Assembly (NCBI GenBank): GCA_947254645.1
Contig: CAMYDW010000007.1
Span: 1 to 64,000, forward strand
Length of the DNA: 64,000 nucleotides
Direction: 5' to 3'
Source: an uncultured Peptococcaceae bacterium
GTDB lineage: Bacteria > Bacillota > Peptococcia > Peptococcales > Peptococcaceae
In this document: positions 25,611 to 33,528 of the stretch, in pieces
How the letters are laid out: each line of letters starts with the position of its first letter
Numbering within the stretch: position 1 is the stretch's first letter
The notes under the pieces: model-generated
What the model was told of the DNA's origin: nothing
Database searches by the model: none
Seen by the model: the letters and a program-made list of their open reading frames with translations, nothing else
Position numbers and translations under genes: made by a program

Positions 25611-26000
25611 TTAAAGCATGCCCCATTTGCGGGTGTATTCTGTTTGAAGGATATAATCTTCTTCGGTATAACCTGCATCTAAAAGTGCTTTAATGATTAC
25701 ATTATATTCCAAGGTCACCGTTTCCATCTTGACATAGTCACGGTGAGTACTAATCGCCCAATCATCATGAAGCGCTAAAAGTATTTCCATCATTCCTGCA
25801 ACACGCTGCATACGTTCATAAGTATAGGACGCCAACGCACGCACTTCTGATGGGGTAGTACTTTTTTGACGACGAAACAACACCCAAGGTGATTTTTCTC
25901 GAATGCGCCATTCTCCACCTTCATGAAATGTGAGAAACAATTGGGCATTTTGGTCACAAGTATTATTTTTACTTCTATCACCAAATATACGTCTGACCAT
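25611..26000 (-). CDS. Hypothetical protein, 129 residues
   Basis: I do not recognise this family. The protein is soluble, with no signal peptide or membrane segment. The first half is basic (VRRIFGDRSKN, REKSPWVLFRRQKS) and the middle is probably helical (SEVRALASYTYERMQRVAGMMEILLALHDDW). The C-terminus is tyrosine- and acid-rich (AGYTEEDYILQTEYTRKWGML). ATG with GGAG seven bases upstream supports translation. It follows the YeiH-type gene across a weak terminator and may be expressed by read-through. Real gene likely; function unknown. Confidence 0.7.
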   Translation of the reverse strand: MVRRIFGDRSKNNTCDQNAQLFLTFHEGGEWRIREKSPWVLFRRQKSTTPSEVRALASYTYERMQRVAGMMEILLALHDDWAISTHRDYVKMETVTLEYNVIIKALLDAGYTEEDYILQTEYTRKWGML

Positions 26001-26027
26001 AAGCGTTCTCCTTTTATCCAGTAAAAA

Positions 26028-26049
26028 GAGGCCAACAATTGTCGGCCTC
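26028..26049 (-). terminator. Terminator after the YeiH-type transporter gene
   Basis: Stem GAGGCC/GGCCTC with a near-palindromic core, followed on the minus strand by TTTTTAC. The T run is short, so some read-through into the 25611 gene is plausible; there is no room for a promoter between them. Confidence 0.65.
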
Positions 26050-26063
26050 TCGCCAGTTACTCA

Positions 26064-27413
26064 TCAGCCACCAATGAGGTTTGCTACACCTGTCCAGTAA
26101 TCGCCGAGAATTAAAGCACTGAAGATGTAGCCGAGTAGTACATTGATACCAACACCCATGGAAAAAGCTAAAATTGGTTTTGATCCTACTGCCGCTAAAT
26201 CCTTGAAACGAGTGGTTAAACCAATGCATAAGAAGGTAAAGACAAAGGCCCATCCACGTAATATTTTGATTGGTCCAATGATGGTATTGGTGATCGTTTG
26301 TGCCGCTTCTGGTGTTGCAACACTTGCCAAAACAACCGTCATCAAAATAGAAGCCACGAAAAAGCCTAATACAAACTTTGGAAAACGTTCCCAAATAACA
26401 CCAGCGGATGGTTTTACACCAGTTTCTTTAACTTCCCAGCGGGTGACAGAAACAATAGCAAGGATGAATGCCCAAATACCAACAAACATATCACGCCCTA
26501 CCACTTTCATCAACGTAAAAGCAGTGATACCAGGATCGCCAAATTGAGCTGCAGCCGCTATACCTGCTGCATCAGCAAATTCAGAAGTCCCAATCCATGC
26601 ACCAGATTCTCCTGCAGTCAAACCAAAAGCACGACAAACGATTGGAAGCAAGAAAACCATTACGGTTGCCCAAACAACCACCATTGAGATGGCTATAGAT
26701 ACATGGTTTTTCTCTGCATTGACAGAAGAGCCAATAGCAATAGAAGCTGAAACCCCACAAATAGAGCCACCTGCACCAAGGGTAGCAGCAAAACGTTTAT
26801 CTAATCCAAAGATTTTTGTTGCAAAGAAATAAATACTTAAAAAAGTACTAACTGCAATAATTGTCGCTTGGAAAAACGCTACTGGCCCACTTTTTAGTAT
26901 GATGGTAAATGGTAGTGTAGCACCCATCATAACAATACCAATTTTTACGTAAAATTCTGTGCGCAAAGCAGCATCAAACCACTTTGGAATTTTAACGAAG
27001 TTGCCAATGAGCATTCCAAAAATCAAAGCCAACACAGGTGCTTCAAGATTTAAGGTTTGAGCCACCTTCCAGGAGCCTAATACTTGAACAAAAATAGCAA
27101 GTAAAAATAATACAACAAAGCCTCTCATAAATTCTGCGATGCTATGTCCCATAATTTTCACAGCAATTGAAAATACAATAGAAAGCCAAACAAATAATAC
27201 CAATAATTTTATCAATCCAGCGGATAACAGCTTTGGCACCACACCAAATGCCTCATAACTTTCAAATTTTGCAGCCAAAGGTTGCAAAGTAAATCCCATG
27301 CGATAACCGAGTAGTGCAATCAAAATTGCTCCAATACCAATCCAAACTGCCCAATAGTCCTCTTTTAGCCAAAGGTTTGACCATTTTGTTGTTCTGCGTG
27401 TCTCTGCAGACAT
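26064..27413 (-). CDS. YeiH/UPF0324-family membrane transporter (putative sulfate exporter)
   Basis: 449 residues with about eleven hydrophobic segments. The glycine-rich GAGGSICGVSASIAIGS (near 213-229) and the loop with ADAAGIAAAAQFGDPGI are the hallmarks of the Cons_hypoth698/YeiH family, annotated as putative sulfate exporters; the substrate is unproven. ATG with GGAGG seven bases upstream. Its own promoter (27541-27569) and a 12-base palindrome in the leader suggest specific control. Monocistronic apart from possible read-through. Confidence 0.88.
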   Translation of the reverse strand: MSAETRRTTKWSNLWLKEDYWAVWIGIGAILIALLGYRMGFTLQPLAAKFESYEAFGVVPKLLSAGLIKLLVLFVWLSIVFSIAVKIMGHSIAEFMRGFVVLFLLAIFVQVLGSWKVAQTLNLEAPVLALIFGMLIGNFVKIPKWFDAALRTEFYVKIGIVMMGATLPFTIILKSGPVAFFQATIIAVSTFLSIYFFATKIFGLDKRFAATLGAGGSICGVSASIAIGSSVNAEKNHVSIAISMVVVWATVMVFLLPIVCRAFGLTAGESGAWIGTSEFADAAGIAAAAQFGDPGITAFTLMKVVGRDMFVGIWAFILAIVSVTRWEVKETGVKPSAGVIWERFPKFVLGFFVASILMTVVLASVATPEAAQTITNTIIGPIKILRGWAFVFTFLCIGLTTRFKDLAAVGSKPILAFSMGVGINVLLGYIFSALILGDYWTGVANLIGG

Positions 27414-27484
27414 TTTAATTCCTCCTCAATGAGTAAAAAAAGTAAGTAATAGGGACTAAATATTATTTACTTTTCGAAAAATGT

Positions 27485-27496
27485 TAGGCCGGCCTA
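27485..27496. promoter_or_regulatory. Perfect 12-base palindrome in the YeiH-type gene leader
   Basis: TAGGCCGGCCTA, GC-rich within a very AT-rich leader, about 45 bases downstream of the predicted promoter and 70 bases upstream of the start codon. It could be an operator or an RNA stem; no protein can be assigned. Confidence 0.4.
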
Positions 27497-27540
27497 CATT
27501 ATTTAACATTCTTCGCAAAATAAAAAATATTTGCTTCCAT

Positions 27541-27569
27541 ATAATGCGCTTATTGTTCCTACTTGTCAA
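27541..27569 (-). promoter_or_regulatory. Promoter of the YeiH-type transporter gene
   Basis: Perfect TTGACA (27564-27569), 17-base spacer and CATTAT on the minus strand, directly after the rubrerythrin terminator. Confidence 0.7.
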
Positions 27570-27580
27570 GTATAATAAAA

Positions 27581-27614
27581 AAATAACGCTAAAATTTTCA
27601 TTTTAGCGTTATTT
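27581..27614 (-). terminator. Terminator after rubrerythrin
   Basis: Fourteen-base perfect arms AAATAACGCTAAAA and complement with a six-base loop, followed by seven Ts on the minus strand. Confidence 0.88.
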
Positions 27615-27632
27615 ATATGTATAGTATTTATA

Positions 27633-28175
27633 TTAATAGTTTTCAGCGAGCACTTCAAAATGTGCCTGTGGATGCAAGCATGCTGGGCAAAGTTTTGGCG
27701 CTTCTTCCCCTTCTGCAATGTAGCCACAGTTGTTACATTTCCATTTAACAACTTCGCTTTTCTTAAATACAGTACCGTTGTCGATATTTGCCAAAAGCGC
27801 CAAATAACGTTTTTCATGGGCAGCTTCTACTTCACCAATATGCATCATACGTTCAGCAATTTCATCGAAGCCTTCTTCTTTTGCTTCTTCTGACATTCTT
27901 TTGTACATGTCAGTCCATTCATAATTTTCACCAGCAGCTGCATCTTTTAAATTTTCAGTAGTAGTTGGCATGGTGTTGTTATGAAGATATCTGAACCACA
28001 ATTTTGCGTGTTCTTTTTCATTCAATGCAGTTTCTTCAAAAATCTTTTGAATTTGTACATAACCATCTTTTTTTGCTTGTGCTGCATAATAATCATATTT
28101 ATTGCGTGCTTGGGATTCACCTGCAAATGCGTCCATCAAGTTTTTTTCTGTTTTAGTTCCTTTTAAATCTTTCAT
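27633..28175 (-). CDS. rbr: Rubrerythrin
   Basis: 180 residues. Peroxidase of anaerobes that reduces hydrogen peroxide. The N-terminal ferritin-like four-helix bundle carries the diiron ligands (AFAGESQARNKY, EETALNEKEHAKLW, and GEVEAAHEKRY). A C-terminal rubredoxin domain has CNNC and CPAC iron-binding pairs. I chose the ATG at 28173-28175, eight bases after GGAG; a GTG three codons earlier overlaps the Shine-Dalgarno. Likely monocistronic, with a weaker promoter at 28249-28278. Confidence 0.96.
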   Translation of the reverse strand: MKDLKGTKTEKNLMDAFAGESQARNKYDYYAAQAKKDGYVQIQKIFEETALNEKEHAKLWFRYLHNNTMPTTTENLKDAAAGENYEWTDMYKRMSEEAKEEGFDEIAERMMHIGEVEAAHEKRYLALLANIDNGTVFKKSEVVKWKCNNCGYIAEGEEAPKLCPACLHPQAHFEVLAENY

Positions 28176-28248
28176 CTTGTACACTCCTCATTATTGGATA
28201 ATATAAATTTGCAATCGGTCTAGCGCCGATATGCCCCTCACATTTATA

Positions 28249-28278
28249 TGTATACCCATAAAAGTCACATTGAAACAA
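28249..28278 (-). promoter_or_regulatory. Likely rubrerythrin promoter
   Basis: TTGTTT, 18-base spacer and TATACA on the minus strand, giving a leader of roughly 70 bases. The leader holds a small ATCGG/CCGAT stem. No clear PerR box was seen. Confidence 0.45.
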
Positions 28279-28292
28279 AAAGATGAAAAGAT

Positions 28293-28559
28293 TTATTCAT
28301 GTTCTGCTAATTTGTAAGTATGTCCGTTTTTCTTTAGAGCAACAACGACATTGCCAGTCATCAAATCAACATAATTAAAGGACAATCGACGCATTTCCGA
28401 ATCGTCCGTTTTTACAACAAAGACATTTTTATAAGTCGCCTCCAATGTTCCCTTATATGGAATCACACGTTTTCGGCCAATATTCGCATCTACATCAATG
28501 TCGCATCCCACGAACGGTGTCAAAGCTTTTTGCATTTTTTCTAATGCTTGTTTTGTCAT
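28293..28559 (-). CDS. veg: Veg family protein
   Basis: 88 residues. Small soluble protein; the Bacillus homologue promotes biofilm gene expression. GCDIDVDANIGRKRVIPYKG (about residues 18-37) followed by a beta-rich LEATYKNVFVVK is the family pattern (DUF1021). I chose the ATG at 28557-28559, preceded by AAAGG; an in-frame GTG upstream lies in that site. Two consensus promoters in tandem precede it. The usual ksgA neighbourhood is absent. Confidence 0.88.
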   Translation of the reverse strand: MTKQALEKMQKALTPFVGCDIDVDANIGRKRVIPYKGTLEATYKNVFVVKTDDSEMRRLSFNYVDLMTGNVVVALKKNGHTYKLAEHE

Positions 28560-28588
28560 GCGGATCACCCTTTCTTTTTATACTTTTT

Positions 28589-28616
28589 ATTATATCATCT
28601 TTGTAGAGTTTGTCAA
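28589..28616 (-). promoter_or_regulatory. veg proximal promoter
   Basis: Perfect TTGACA and perfect TATAAT with a 16-base spacer on the minus strand, about 30 bases upstream of the veg start codon. Confidence 0.75.
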
Positions 28617-28628
28617 ATTTAGCAAATT

Positions 28629-28657
28629 ATTATACATAAGCTCGTTTTTATTGTCAA
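28629..28657 (-). promoter_or_regulatory. veg distal promoter
   Basis: Perfect TTGACA and perfect TATAAT with the optimal 17-base spacer on the minus strand, 41 bases upstream of the proximal promoter. Confidence 0.75.
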
Positions 28658-28693
28658 TTATTTTTTTAGTGTTTTTTAAATTTTTTCAATAAA

Positions 28694-28719
28694 AAAAGCT
28701 GGCCTTTAGGCCAGCTTTT
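28694..28719 (-). terminator. Terminator of the hrcA-grpE-dnaK-dnaJ operon
   Basis: AAAAGCTGGCC and its complement around a four-base loop, followed by a T run on the minus strand, just past the dnaJ stop. Confidence 0.9.
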
Positions 28720-28731
28720 GCTGTTCATTTT

Positions 28732-29892
28732 TTATTCAGCTTCGTCATTAAAAAGGTCTTTCATCTTATCAAAAAAGCCCTTTTCCTCTTTTTTGTCATT
28801 CTTGACTTCATCATGTTTTTCTTCTGATGTCCCTGCATTAAATGAAGCTTTCAATTGTTCAAATAACGCACGTTGTTCTGGACTCAGTTGTTTTGGCGTA
28901 TCAATGACAACAGTGACGTATTGATCCCCTTTGCCATAGCCTCGCATGCCCTTGATGCCTTTGCCCTTCATTCTAAAGCGAGCACCACTTTGTACCCCTG
29001 CTGGGATACTAAACTTGATGCGTCCTTCCAGTGTAGGAACTTCGATTTCATCACCAAGCGCTGCTTGCGCCATATTGATAGACTGCGTCATGTAGATATC
29101 GGTGTCTTCTCGTTCAAAAATGGCATGTGGACGAACACGAATATAAATATACAAATCGCCTGGCATTCCACCATTTTCTCCCGCTTCACCTTCGCCACTC
29201 ATTCTCAAACGAGTGCCATTATCAACGCCTGCAGGAATATTTACTTCTAACTGTTTCTTTTCTTTTGTACGTCCTGTGCCACCACAGGTTGGGCATTTTT
29301 CTTTAATAATTTTACCGCTGCCGCCACATTCTGGACAAGTGGTTTGAGTTTGTACACGACCAAACATGGTTTGCTGCATCACGCTAATGCGACCCGTTCC
29401 ATGACATTTAGGACAAGTTTCTGGACTGGTGCCTGCTTTTGCACCTGTCCCCCCACAAGTAGAACAAGAAACCCATCGATCGACGGTAATGGTTTTTTTG
29501 CTCCCAAAGACAGCTTCTTCAAAAGAAATGGTCAAATCTACTCTTAAATCGTTCCCACGTTGTGGGCCAGTAGGGTTGCCACCGCCACCACCAAAGAACA
29601 TATTAAATAGATCGCCCATATCGCCAAATTCCATACCACCATTGAAGCCACCAGCACCACCAAAGTTCGGTGCATCGTGTCCAAATTGATCATATTGTTG
29701 ACGTTTCGTTGGATCAGACAAAGTTTCGTATGCATCATTGGCTTCTTTAAATTTTACTTCTGCCTCTTTATCACCTGGGTTGACGTCCGGATGGTATTTA
29801 CGTGCCAGCTTGCGGTACGCTTTTTTAATGTCCGCTTCGCTGGCACCTTTATCTACCCCTAGGACTTCATAATAATCGCGTTTATCCGCCAT
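28732..29892 (-). CDS. dnaJ: Chaperone protein DnaJ
   Basis: 386 residues, full type I DnaJ. J domain with HPD (KYHPDVNPGD near residues 32-41), Gly/Phe-rich linker (about 75-110), four CXXCXGXG zinc repeats (about 150-210), and C-terminal client-binding domains. Stimulates DnaK ATPase. The ATG overlaps the dnaK TAA by one base and the upstream Shine-Dalgarno is weak, so synthesis probably depends on translational coupling. Confidence 0.97.
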   Translation of the reverse strand: MADKRDYYEVLGVDKGASEADIKKAYRKLARKYHPDVNPGDKEAEVKFKEANDAYETLSDPTKRQQYDQFGHDAPNFGGAGGFNGGMEFGDMGDLFNMFFGGGGGNPTGPQRGNDLRVDLTISFEEAVFGSKKTITVDRWVSCSTCGGTGAKAGTSPETCPKCHGTGRISVMQQTMFGRVQTQTTCPECGGSGKIIKEKCPTCGGTGRTKEKKQLEVNIPAGVDNGTRLRMSGEGEAGENGGMPGDLYIYIRVRPHAIFEREDTDIYMTQSINMAQAALGDEIEVPTLEGRIKFSIPAGVQSGARFRMKGKGIKGMRGYGKGDQYVTVVIDTPKQLSPEQRALFEQLKASFNAGTSEEKHDEVKNDKKEEKGFFDKMKDLFNDEAE

Positions 29893-31712
29893 TACTTATT
29901 GTCGTCCACTTCAGTAAAGTCTGCGTCAAAGGTACCGTCGTCTGCTTGCCCTTGCGCTTGTTCGCCTTGTTGTTGTGCTGCTGCATACATTTTTTCGGTA
30001 ATCTTGTAGATGGCATTGGTCAAATCTTCGGTTTTTGCCTTAATTGCTTCAGTGTCATCACCTTCAAGAGCAGTTCTAAGTGCAGCTTGTGCTTGTTCTA
30101 CTGCGTCTTTATCTGCTGCATCAATAGCTTCTCCTGCATCCTTCAATGCTTTTTCACTTTGGAAGAGCAATGCATCTGCATTGTTGCGTGTATCAACCTT
30201 TTCTTTCATTTGACGATCGCTTTCAGCATTTTCTTCAGCATCTTTTACCATGCGTTCGATTTCTTCATCAGAAAGGCCGCTGTTGGATTGAATGGTGATA
30301 CGTTGGCTCTTCCCTGTGCCTTTATCTTTTGCAGATACATTAACAATACCGTTGGCATCAATATCGAAGGTTACTTCAATTTGTGGAATGCCACGTGGTG
30401 CTGGTGGAATATCCATTAAGCTGAAGCGGCCCAAGGTTTTGTTTGCACTGGCCATTTCACGTTCCCCTTGAAGCACATGGATGTCAGTAGAGGTTTGGTT
30501 ATCTGCAGCAGTTGTGAACACTTGACTACGAGATACAGGAATGGTGGTATTGCGTTCTACAATCTTGGTCATTACGCCACCAAGGGTTTCAATCCCCAAA
30601 GAAAGTGGTGTAACGTCAAGAAGAACGACGTCTTTTACTTCACCAACAAGCACCCCACCTTGAATAGCTGCACCGATTGCAACACATTCGTCTGGGTTAA
30701 TGCCTTTGAATGGTTCTTTCCCTGTTAATTTCTTTACTGCATCTTGAACAGCAGGGATACGTGTAGAACCACCAACAAGAATCACTTTATCAATATCAGT
30801 TGCCGATAAGCCTGCATCCTTCAATGCTTGACGGGATGGAACCATGGTTTTTTCTACCAAGTCTGCAGTGATTTCATCAAATTTTGCACGGCTTAAAGTA
30901 AGGTCTAAGTGTTGAGGTTGTCCATTGCCATCCATGGTGATAAATGGCAAGTTAATATTTGAAGTGGTAACATTTGAAAGTTCCATTTTTGCTTTTTCAG
31001 CAGCTTCTTTCAAGCGTTGCATAGCGGTTTTGTCTTTTGACAAATCAATGCCAGTTTGTGCTTTAAATTCGCTGATGGTCCAGTCAATTACCTTTTGGTC
31101 AAAGTCATCCCCACCTAGACGGTTATTCCCACTGGTTGCCAATACTTCGAAGATACCATCGCCAATTTCCATTAAGGAAACGTCGAAAGTACCACCACCA
31201 AGGTCAAATACGAGGATTTTTTGATCGGTGTTATCTTTGTCAACACCATAAGCCAATGCTGCAGCAGTTGGTTCGTTGATAATACGCATAACATCTAAAC
31301 CAGCAATTTTACCAGCATCTTTGGTTGCTTGGCGTTGGCTATCGCTGAAATAAGCTGGAACAGTGATAACAGCTTGAGTAACTGTTTCCCCAAGATAGCT
31401 TTCAGCATCTGCTTTTAATTTTTGCAAAATCATTGCAGAAATTTCTTGTGGGCTATATGATTTGCCCCCGAGGGTTTCCTTATAGTCGGTACCCATGTGA
31501 CGTTTGATACTTGCGACAGTATTATCTGGATTGGTGATTGCTTGGCGCTTTGCAACTTGACCAACAAGACGTTCACCACTATTATTTAAACCAACAACAG
31601 ATGGGGTTGTACGATTCCCTTCACTATTAGGAATAACAACCGCTTCGCCACCTTCCATAACAGATACGCAAGAGTTTGTAGTTCCTAAGTCAATACCAAT
31701 AACTTTTCCCAT
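29892..31712 (-). CDS. dnaK: Chaperone protein DnaK (Hsp70)
   Basis: 606 residues. Nucleotide-binding domain (IGIDLGTTNSCV at the start, VFDLGGGTFDVSL near 170, ILVGGSTRIPAVQ near 310) and substrate-binding domain with a helical lid. The acidic, disordered C-terminal tail ends EVDDNK. I chose the ATG at 31710-31712, eight bases after GGAGG; the ATG two codons upstream is only two bases from it. Third gene of the CIRCE-controlled operon. Confidence 0.97.
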   Translation of the reverse strand: MGKVIGIDLGTTNSCVSVMEGGEAVVIPNSEGNRTTPSVVGLNNSGERLVGQVAKRQAITNPDNTVASIKRHMGTDYKETLGGKSYSPQEISAMILQKLKADAESYLGETVTQAVITVPAYFSDSQRQATKDAGKIAGLDVMRIINEPTAAALAYGVDKDNTDQKILVFDLGGGTFDVSLMEIGDGIFEVLATSGNNRLGGDDFDQKVIDWTISEFKAQTGIDLSKDKTAMQRLKEAAEKAKMELSNVTTSNINLPFITMDGNGQPQHLDLTLSRAKFDEITADLVEKTMVPSRQALKDAGLSATDIDKVILVGGSTRIPAVQDAVKKLTGKEPFKGINPDECVAIGAAIQGGVLVGEVKDVVLLDVTPLSLGIETLGGVMTKIVERNTTIPVSRSQVFTTAADNQTSTDIHVLQGEREMASANKTLGRFSLMDIPPAPRGIPQIEVTFDIDANGIVNVSAKDKGTGKSQRITIQSNSGLSDEEIERMVKDAEENAESDRQMKEKVDTRNNADALLFQSEKALKDAGEAIDAADKDAVEQAQAALRTALEGDDTEAIKAKTEDLTNAIYKITEKMYAAAQQQGEQAQGQADDGTFDADFTEVDDNK

Positions 31713-31759
31713 TTTCATTTCCTCCTAATATATACGTGATTCAAACGTATGCAATTGAA

Positions 31760-32302
31760 TTATTTATTACTTGTCACACGACAAACAGTTGGGCGGAGCA
31801 CCTTATCTTTAAAGATATACCCTGCACGCAACTCATCAATAACCGTGTTTGGTTCAGCACTATCATCTTCCACAACCATGATGGCTTCATGGTAGGTTGG
31901 ATCATATTGTTCATGAAGGGCTTTAATTCGTTCTAAGCCTGCTTTTGCTAAGCTATCTACAAGCTGACGTTGCACCTTCTCAAAACCATCTTTAAAAGCT
32001 GCTATTTCCTCGCTGGTTGGTTCATTTTTCATCGCTAATTCAAAACTATCTAAAACAGGCAAAAGTTCTTTCACAAGATTCATATTGCCATATTGATAAA
32101 TATCATTTTTTTCATTGGTGGTACGACGTTTGAAATTATCAAAATCAGCCAATAATCTCAAATAACGTGTATTGAGTTCATCATAGGCGCTATTTTCATT
32201 GGCCTCTTGCTCAACAACTTCTTCTACCACTTCTGGACCAGCTTCTTCAGCCATTTCTTCATTTTCTAAAACTTCTTCATTGATTTGCTCTTTATCTGCC
32301 AC
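31760..32302 (-). CDS. grpE: Nucleotide exchange factor GrpE
   Basis: 180 residues. Exchange factor for DnaK. A very acidic N-terminal region, then the dimerising helix (YLRLLADFDNFKRRTTNEK near residues 47-65) and a beta domain ending GYIFKDKVLRPTVCRVT. The start is a GTG at 32300-32302, eight bases after GAGGAG; an earlier GTG overlaps that site. Lies 17 bases after hrcA. Confidence 0.95.
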   Translation of the reverse strand: MADKEQINEEVLENEEMAEEAGPEVVEEVVEQEANENSAYDELNTRYLRLLADFDNFKRRTTNEKNDIYQYGNMNLVKELLPVLDSFELAMKNEPTSEEIAAFKDGFEKVQRQLVDSLAKAGLERIKALHEQYDPTYHEAIMVVEDDSAEPNTVIDELRAGYIFKDKVLRPTVCRVTSNK

Positions 32303-32319
32303 GCTCTTCACTCCTCTTT

Positions 32320-33441
32320 TTATTCAAATAATACTAAGTCTGTGCTATGCCCATAAGCCCAATCGCCTTCATTGGCAACGACTGTCGATAAAGCATTCTT
32401 TCTCGTTTCGTTGGTTTCTATGCGCATATACACCTGCTCCAAACCGTGAAGCGCTGCTTCCAGTATCATCACACAACGTAGATATTTCATACGCTTTGGA
32501 CCAACAATCGCAAGCTGTCCAACATGTTTCCCAACAGAATAGCCTGCAATCACCATCCCACATTGTTCCAAGCAAGATGCACTGTTTTCATCCCCTATTC
32601 GCACGGTAATGCCTTTGTTTGCTGAATCCTTAAAAAAAGTGGCAACACGATGGTCATCAGCAAAAGCGGTTAGTAAGGTTTTTATTTTTTCCGTGTCTTG
32701 AAATTCTGGATGCTCCAGTATGTGTAAAGGTTCTTCAACAATCACCTGCTTGCGTTGTCGTTGATTTAAAATATCGTTCAGCACCTCTAAAATGTCATTT
32801 ACAAAGCCAGAGGCAGACCCCATTTGGTCAACTAAAAACTCAATAAGAGGACGATGCCAGTGTTGCACCGATAAGCCACGTAAGTAATGACTCAACACAC
32901 TATTGACAACAGAAAGCTCTTTAGCCGTGAATCCCTTTGGCAAATCAATCAAGCGCTGTTCAACACGTTCATCATCAGTGACCACAACCATGAGGCCACG
33001 TTCAGGCATCAAGTAAATGAGATCCAATAGACTAAGCAAAGGTTGTGTGACCTCTGCTTCTGGAGTCATCATCATCGTTGTATATCCTGTCACATGGGCT
33101 ATTTCTTTTAGAATAAAGCGTAAACGCTCTTCATCAATACTTGGCTGCGTTTTAATATACTCATATAAGCGTTGCTCTTCTTCAAAGGTATGTTGACCAC
33201 GTGCCATCAGCTTGTTGACATAATAACGATAGCCTTGGTCCGTTGGTGCTCGACCCGCCGAGGTATGTGGCTGAGCAATGAAACCCAATTCTTCTAAATC
33301 AGCCATCTCATTTCTTATGGTTGCAGAACTAAATCCTATATCATATTTTTTTGAGATGGTACGAGAGCCTACTGGCTCAGCAGTTTCAACATAGTCATTC
33401 ACAATAGCAGCGAGAATCTTCTCTTTTCTTTCATCTAACAT
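32320..33441 (-). CDS. hrcA: Heat-inducible transcription repressor HrcA
   Basis: 373 residues. Represses the dnaK and groE operons by binding CIRCE, with activity assisted by GroEL. N-terminal winged helix (PVGSRTISKKYDIGFSSATI near residues 24-43) and a GAF-like C-terminal region with GYSVGKHVGQLAIVGPKRMKY. I chose the ATG at 33439-33441, seven bases after AGGAGG. A longer frame would begin inside CIRCE. First gene of hrcA-grpE-dnaK-dnaJ. Confidence 0.96.
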   Translation of the reverse strand: MLDERKEKILAAIVNDYVETAEPVGSRTISKKYDIGFSSATIRNEMADLEELGFIAQPHTSAGRAPTDQGYRYYVNKLMARGQHTFEEEQRLYEYIKTQPSIDEERLRFILKEIAHVTGYTTMMMTPEAEVTQPLLSLLDLIYLMPERGLMVVVTDDERVEQRLIDLPKGFTAKELSVVNSVLSHYLRGLSVQHWHRPLIEFLVDQMGSASGFVNDILEVLNDILNQRQRKQVIVEEPLHILEHPEFQDTEKIKTLLTAFADDHRVATFFKDSANKGITVRIGDENSASCLEQCGMVIAGYSVGKHVGQLAIVGPKRMKYLRCVMILEAALHGLEQVYMRIETNETRKNALSTVVANEGDWAYGHSTDLVLFE

Positions 33442-33457
33442 ACCGCTGCCTCCTTTG

Positions 33458-33484
33458 TTAGCACTCATCTTGTTTGAGTGCTAA
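33458..33484. promoter_or_regulatory. CIRCE operator
   Basis: Perfect match to the CIRCE inverted repeat: arm TTAGCACTC at 33458-33466, a nine-base spacer, and arm GAGTGCTAA at 33476-33484. Lies just after the hrcA promoter -10, where HrcA would block transcription. Confidence 0.97.
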
Positions 33485-33493
33485 TCTGTTCTT

Positions 33494-33522
33494 AAAATAC
33501 CATTCAAAGGCGCCTTTGTCAA
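33494..33522 (-). promoter_or_regulatory. Promoter of the hrcA-grpE-dnaK-dnaJ operon
   Basis: Perfect TTGACA (33517-33522), 17-base spacer and TATTTT on the minus strand. CIRCE begins nine bases downstream of the -10. It lies just past the hemW stop codon. Confidence 0.8.
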
Positions 33523-33528
33523 TACCTC

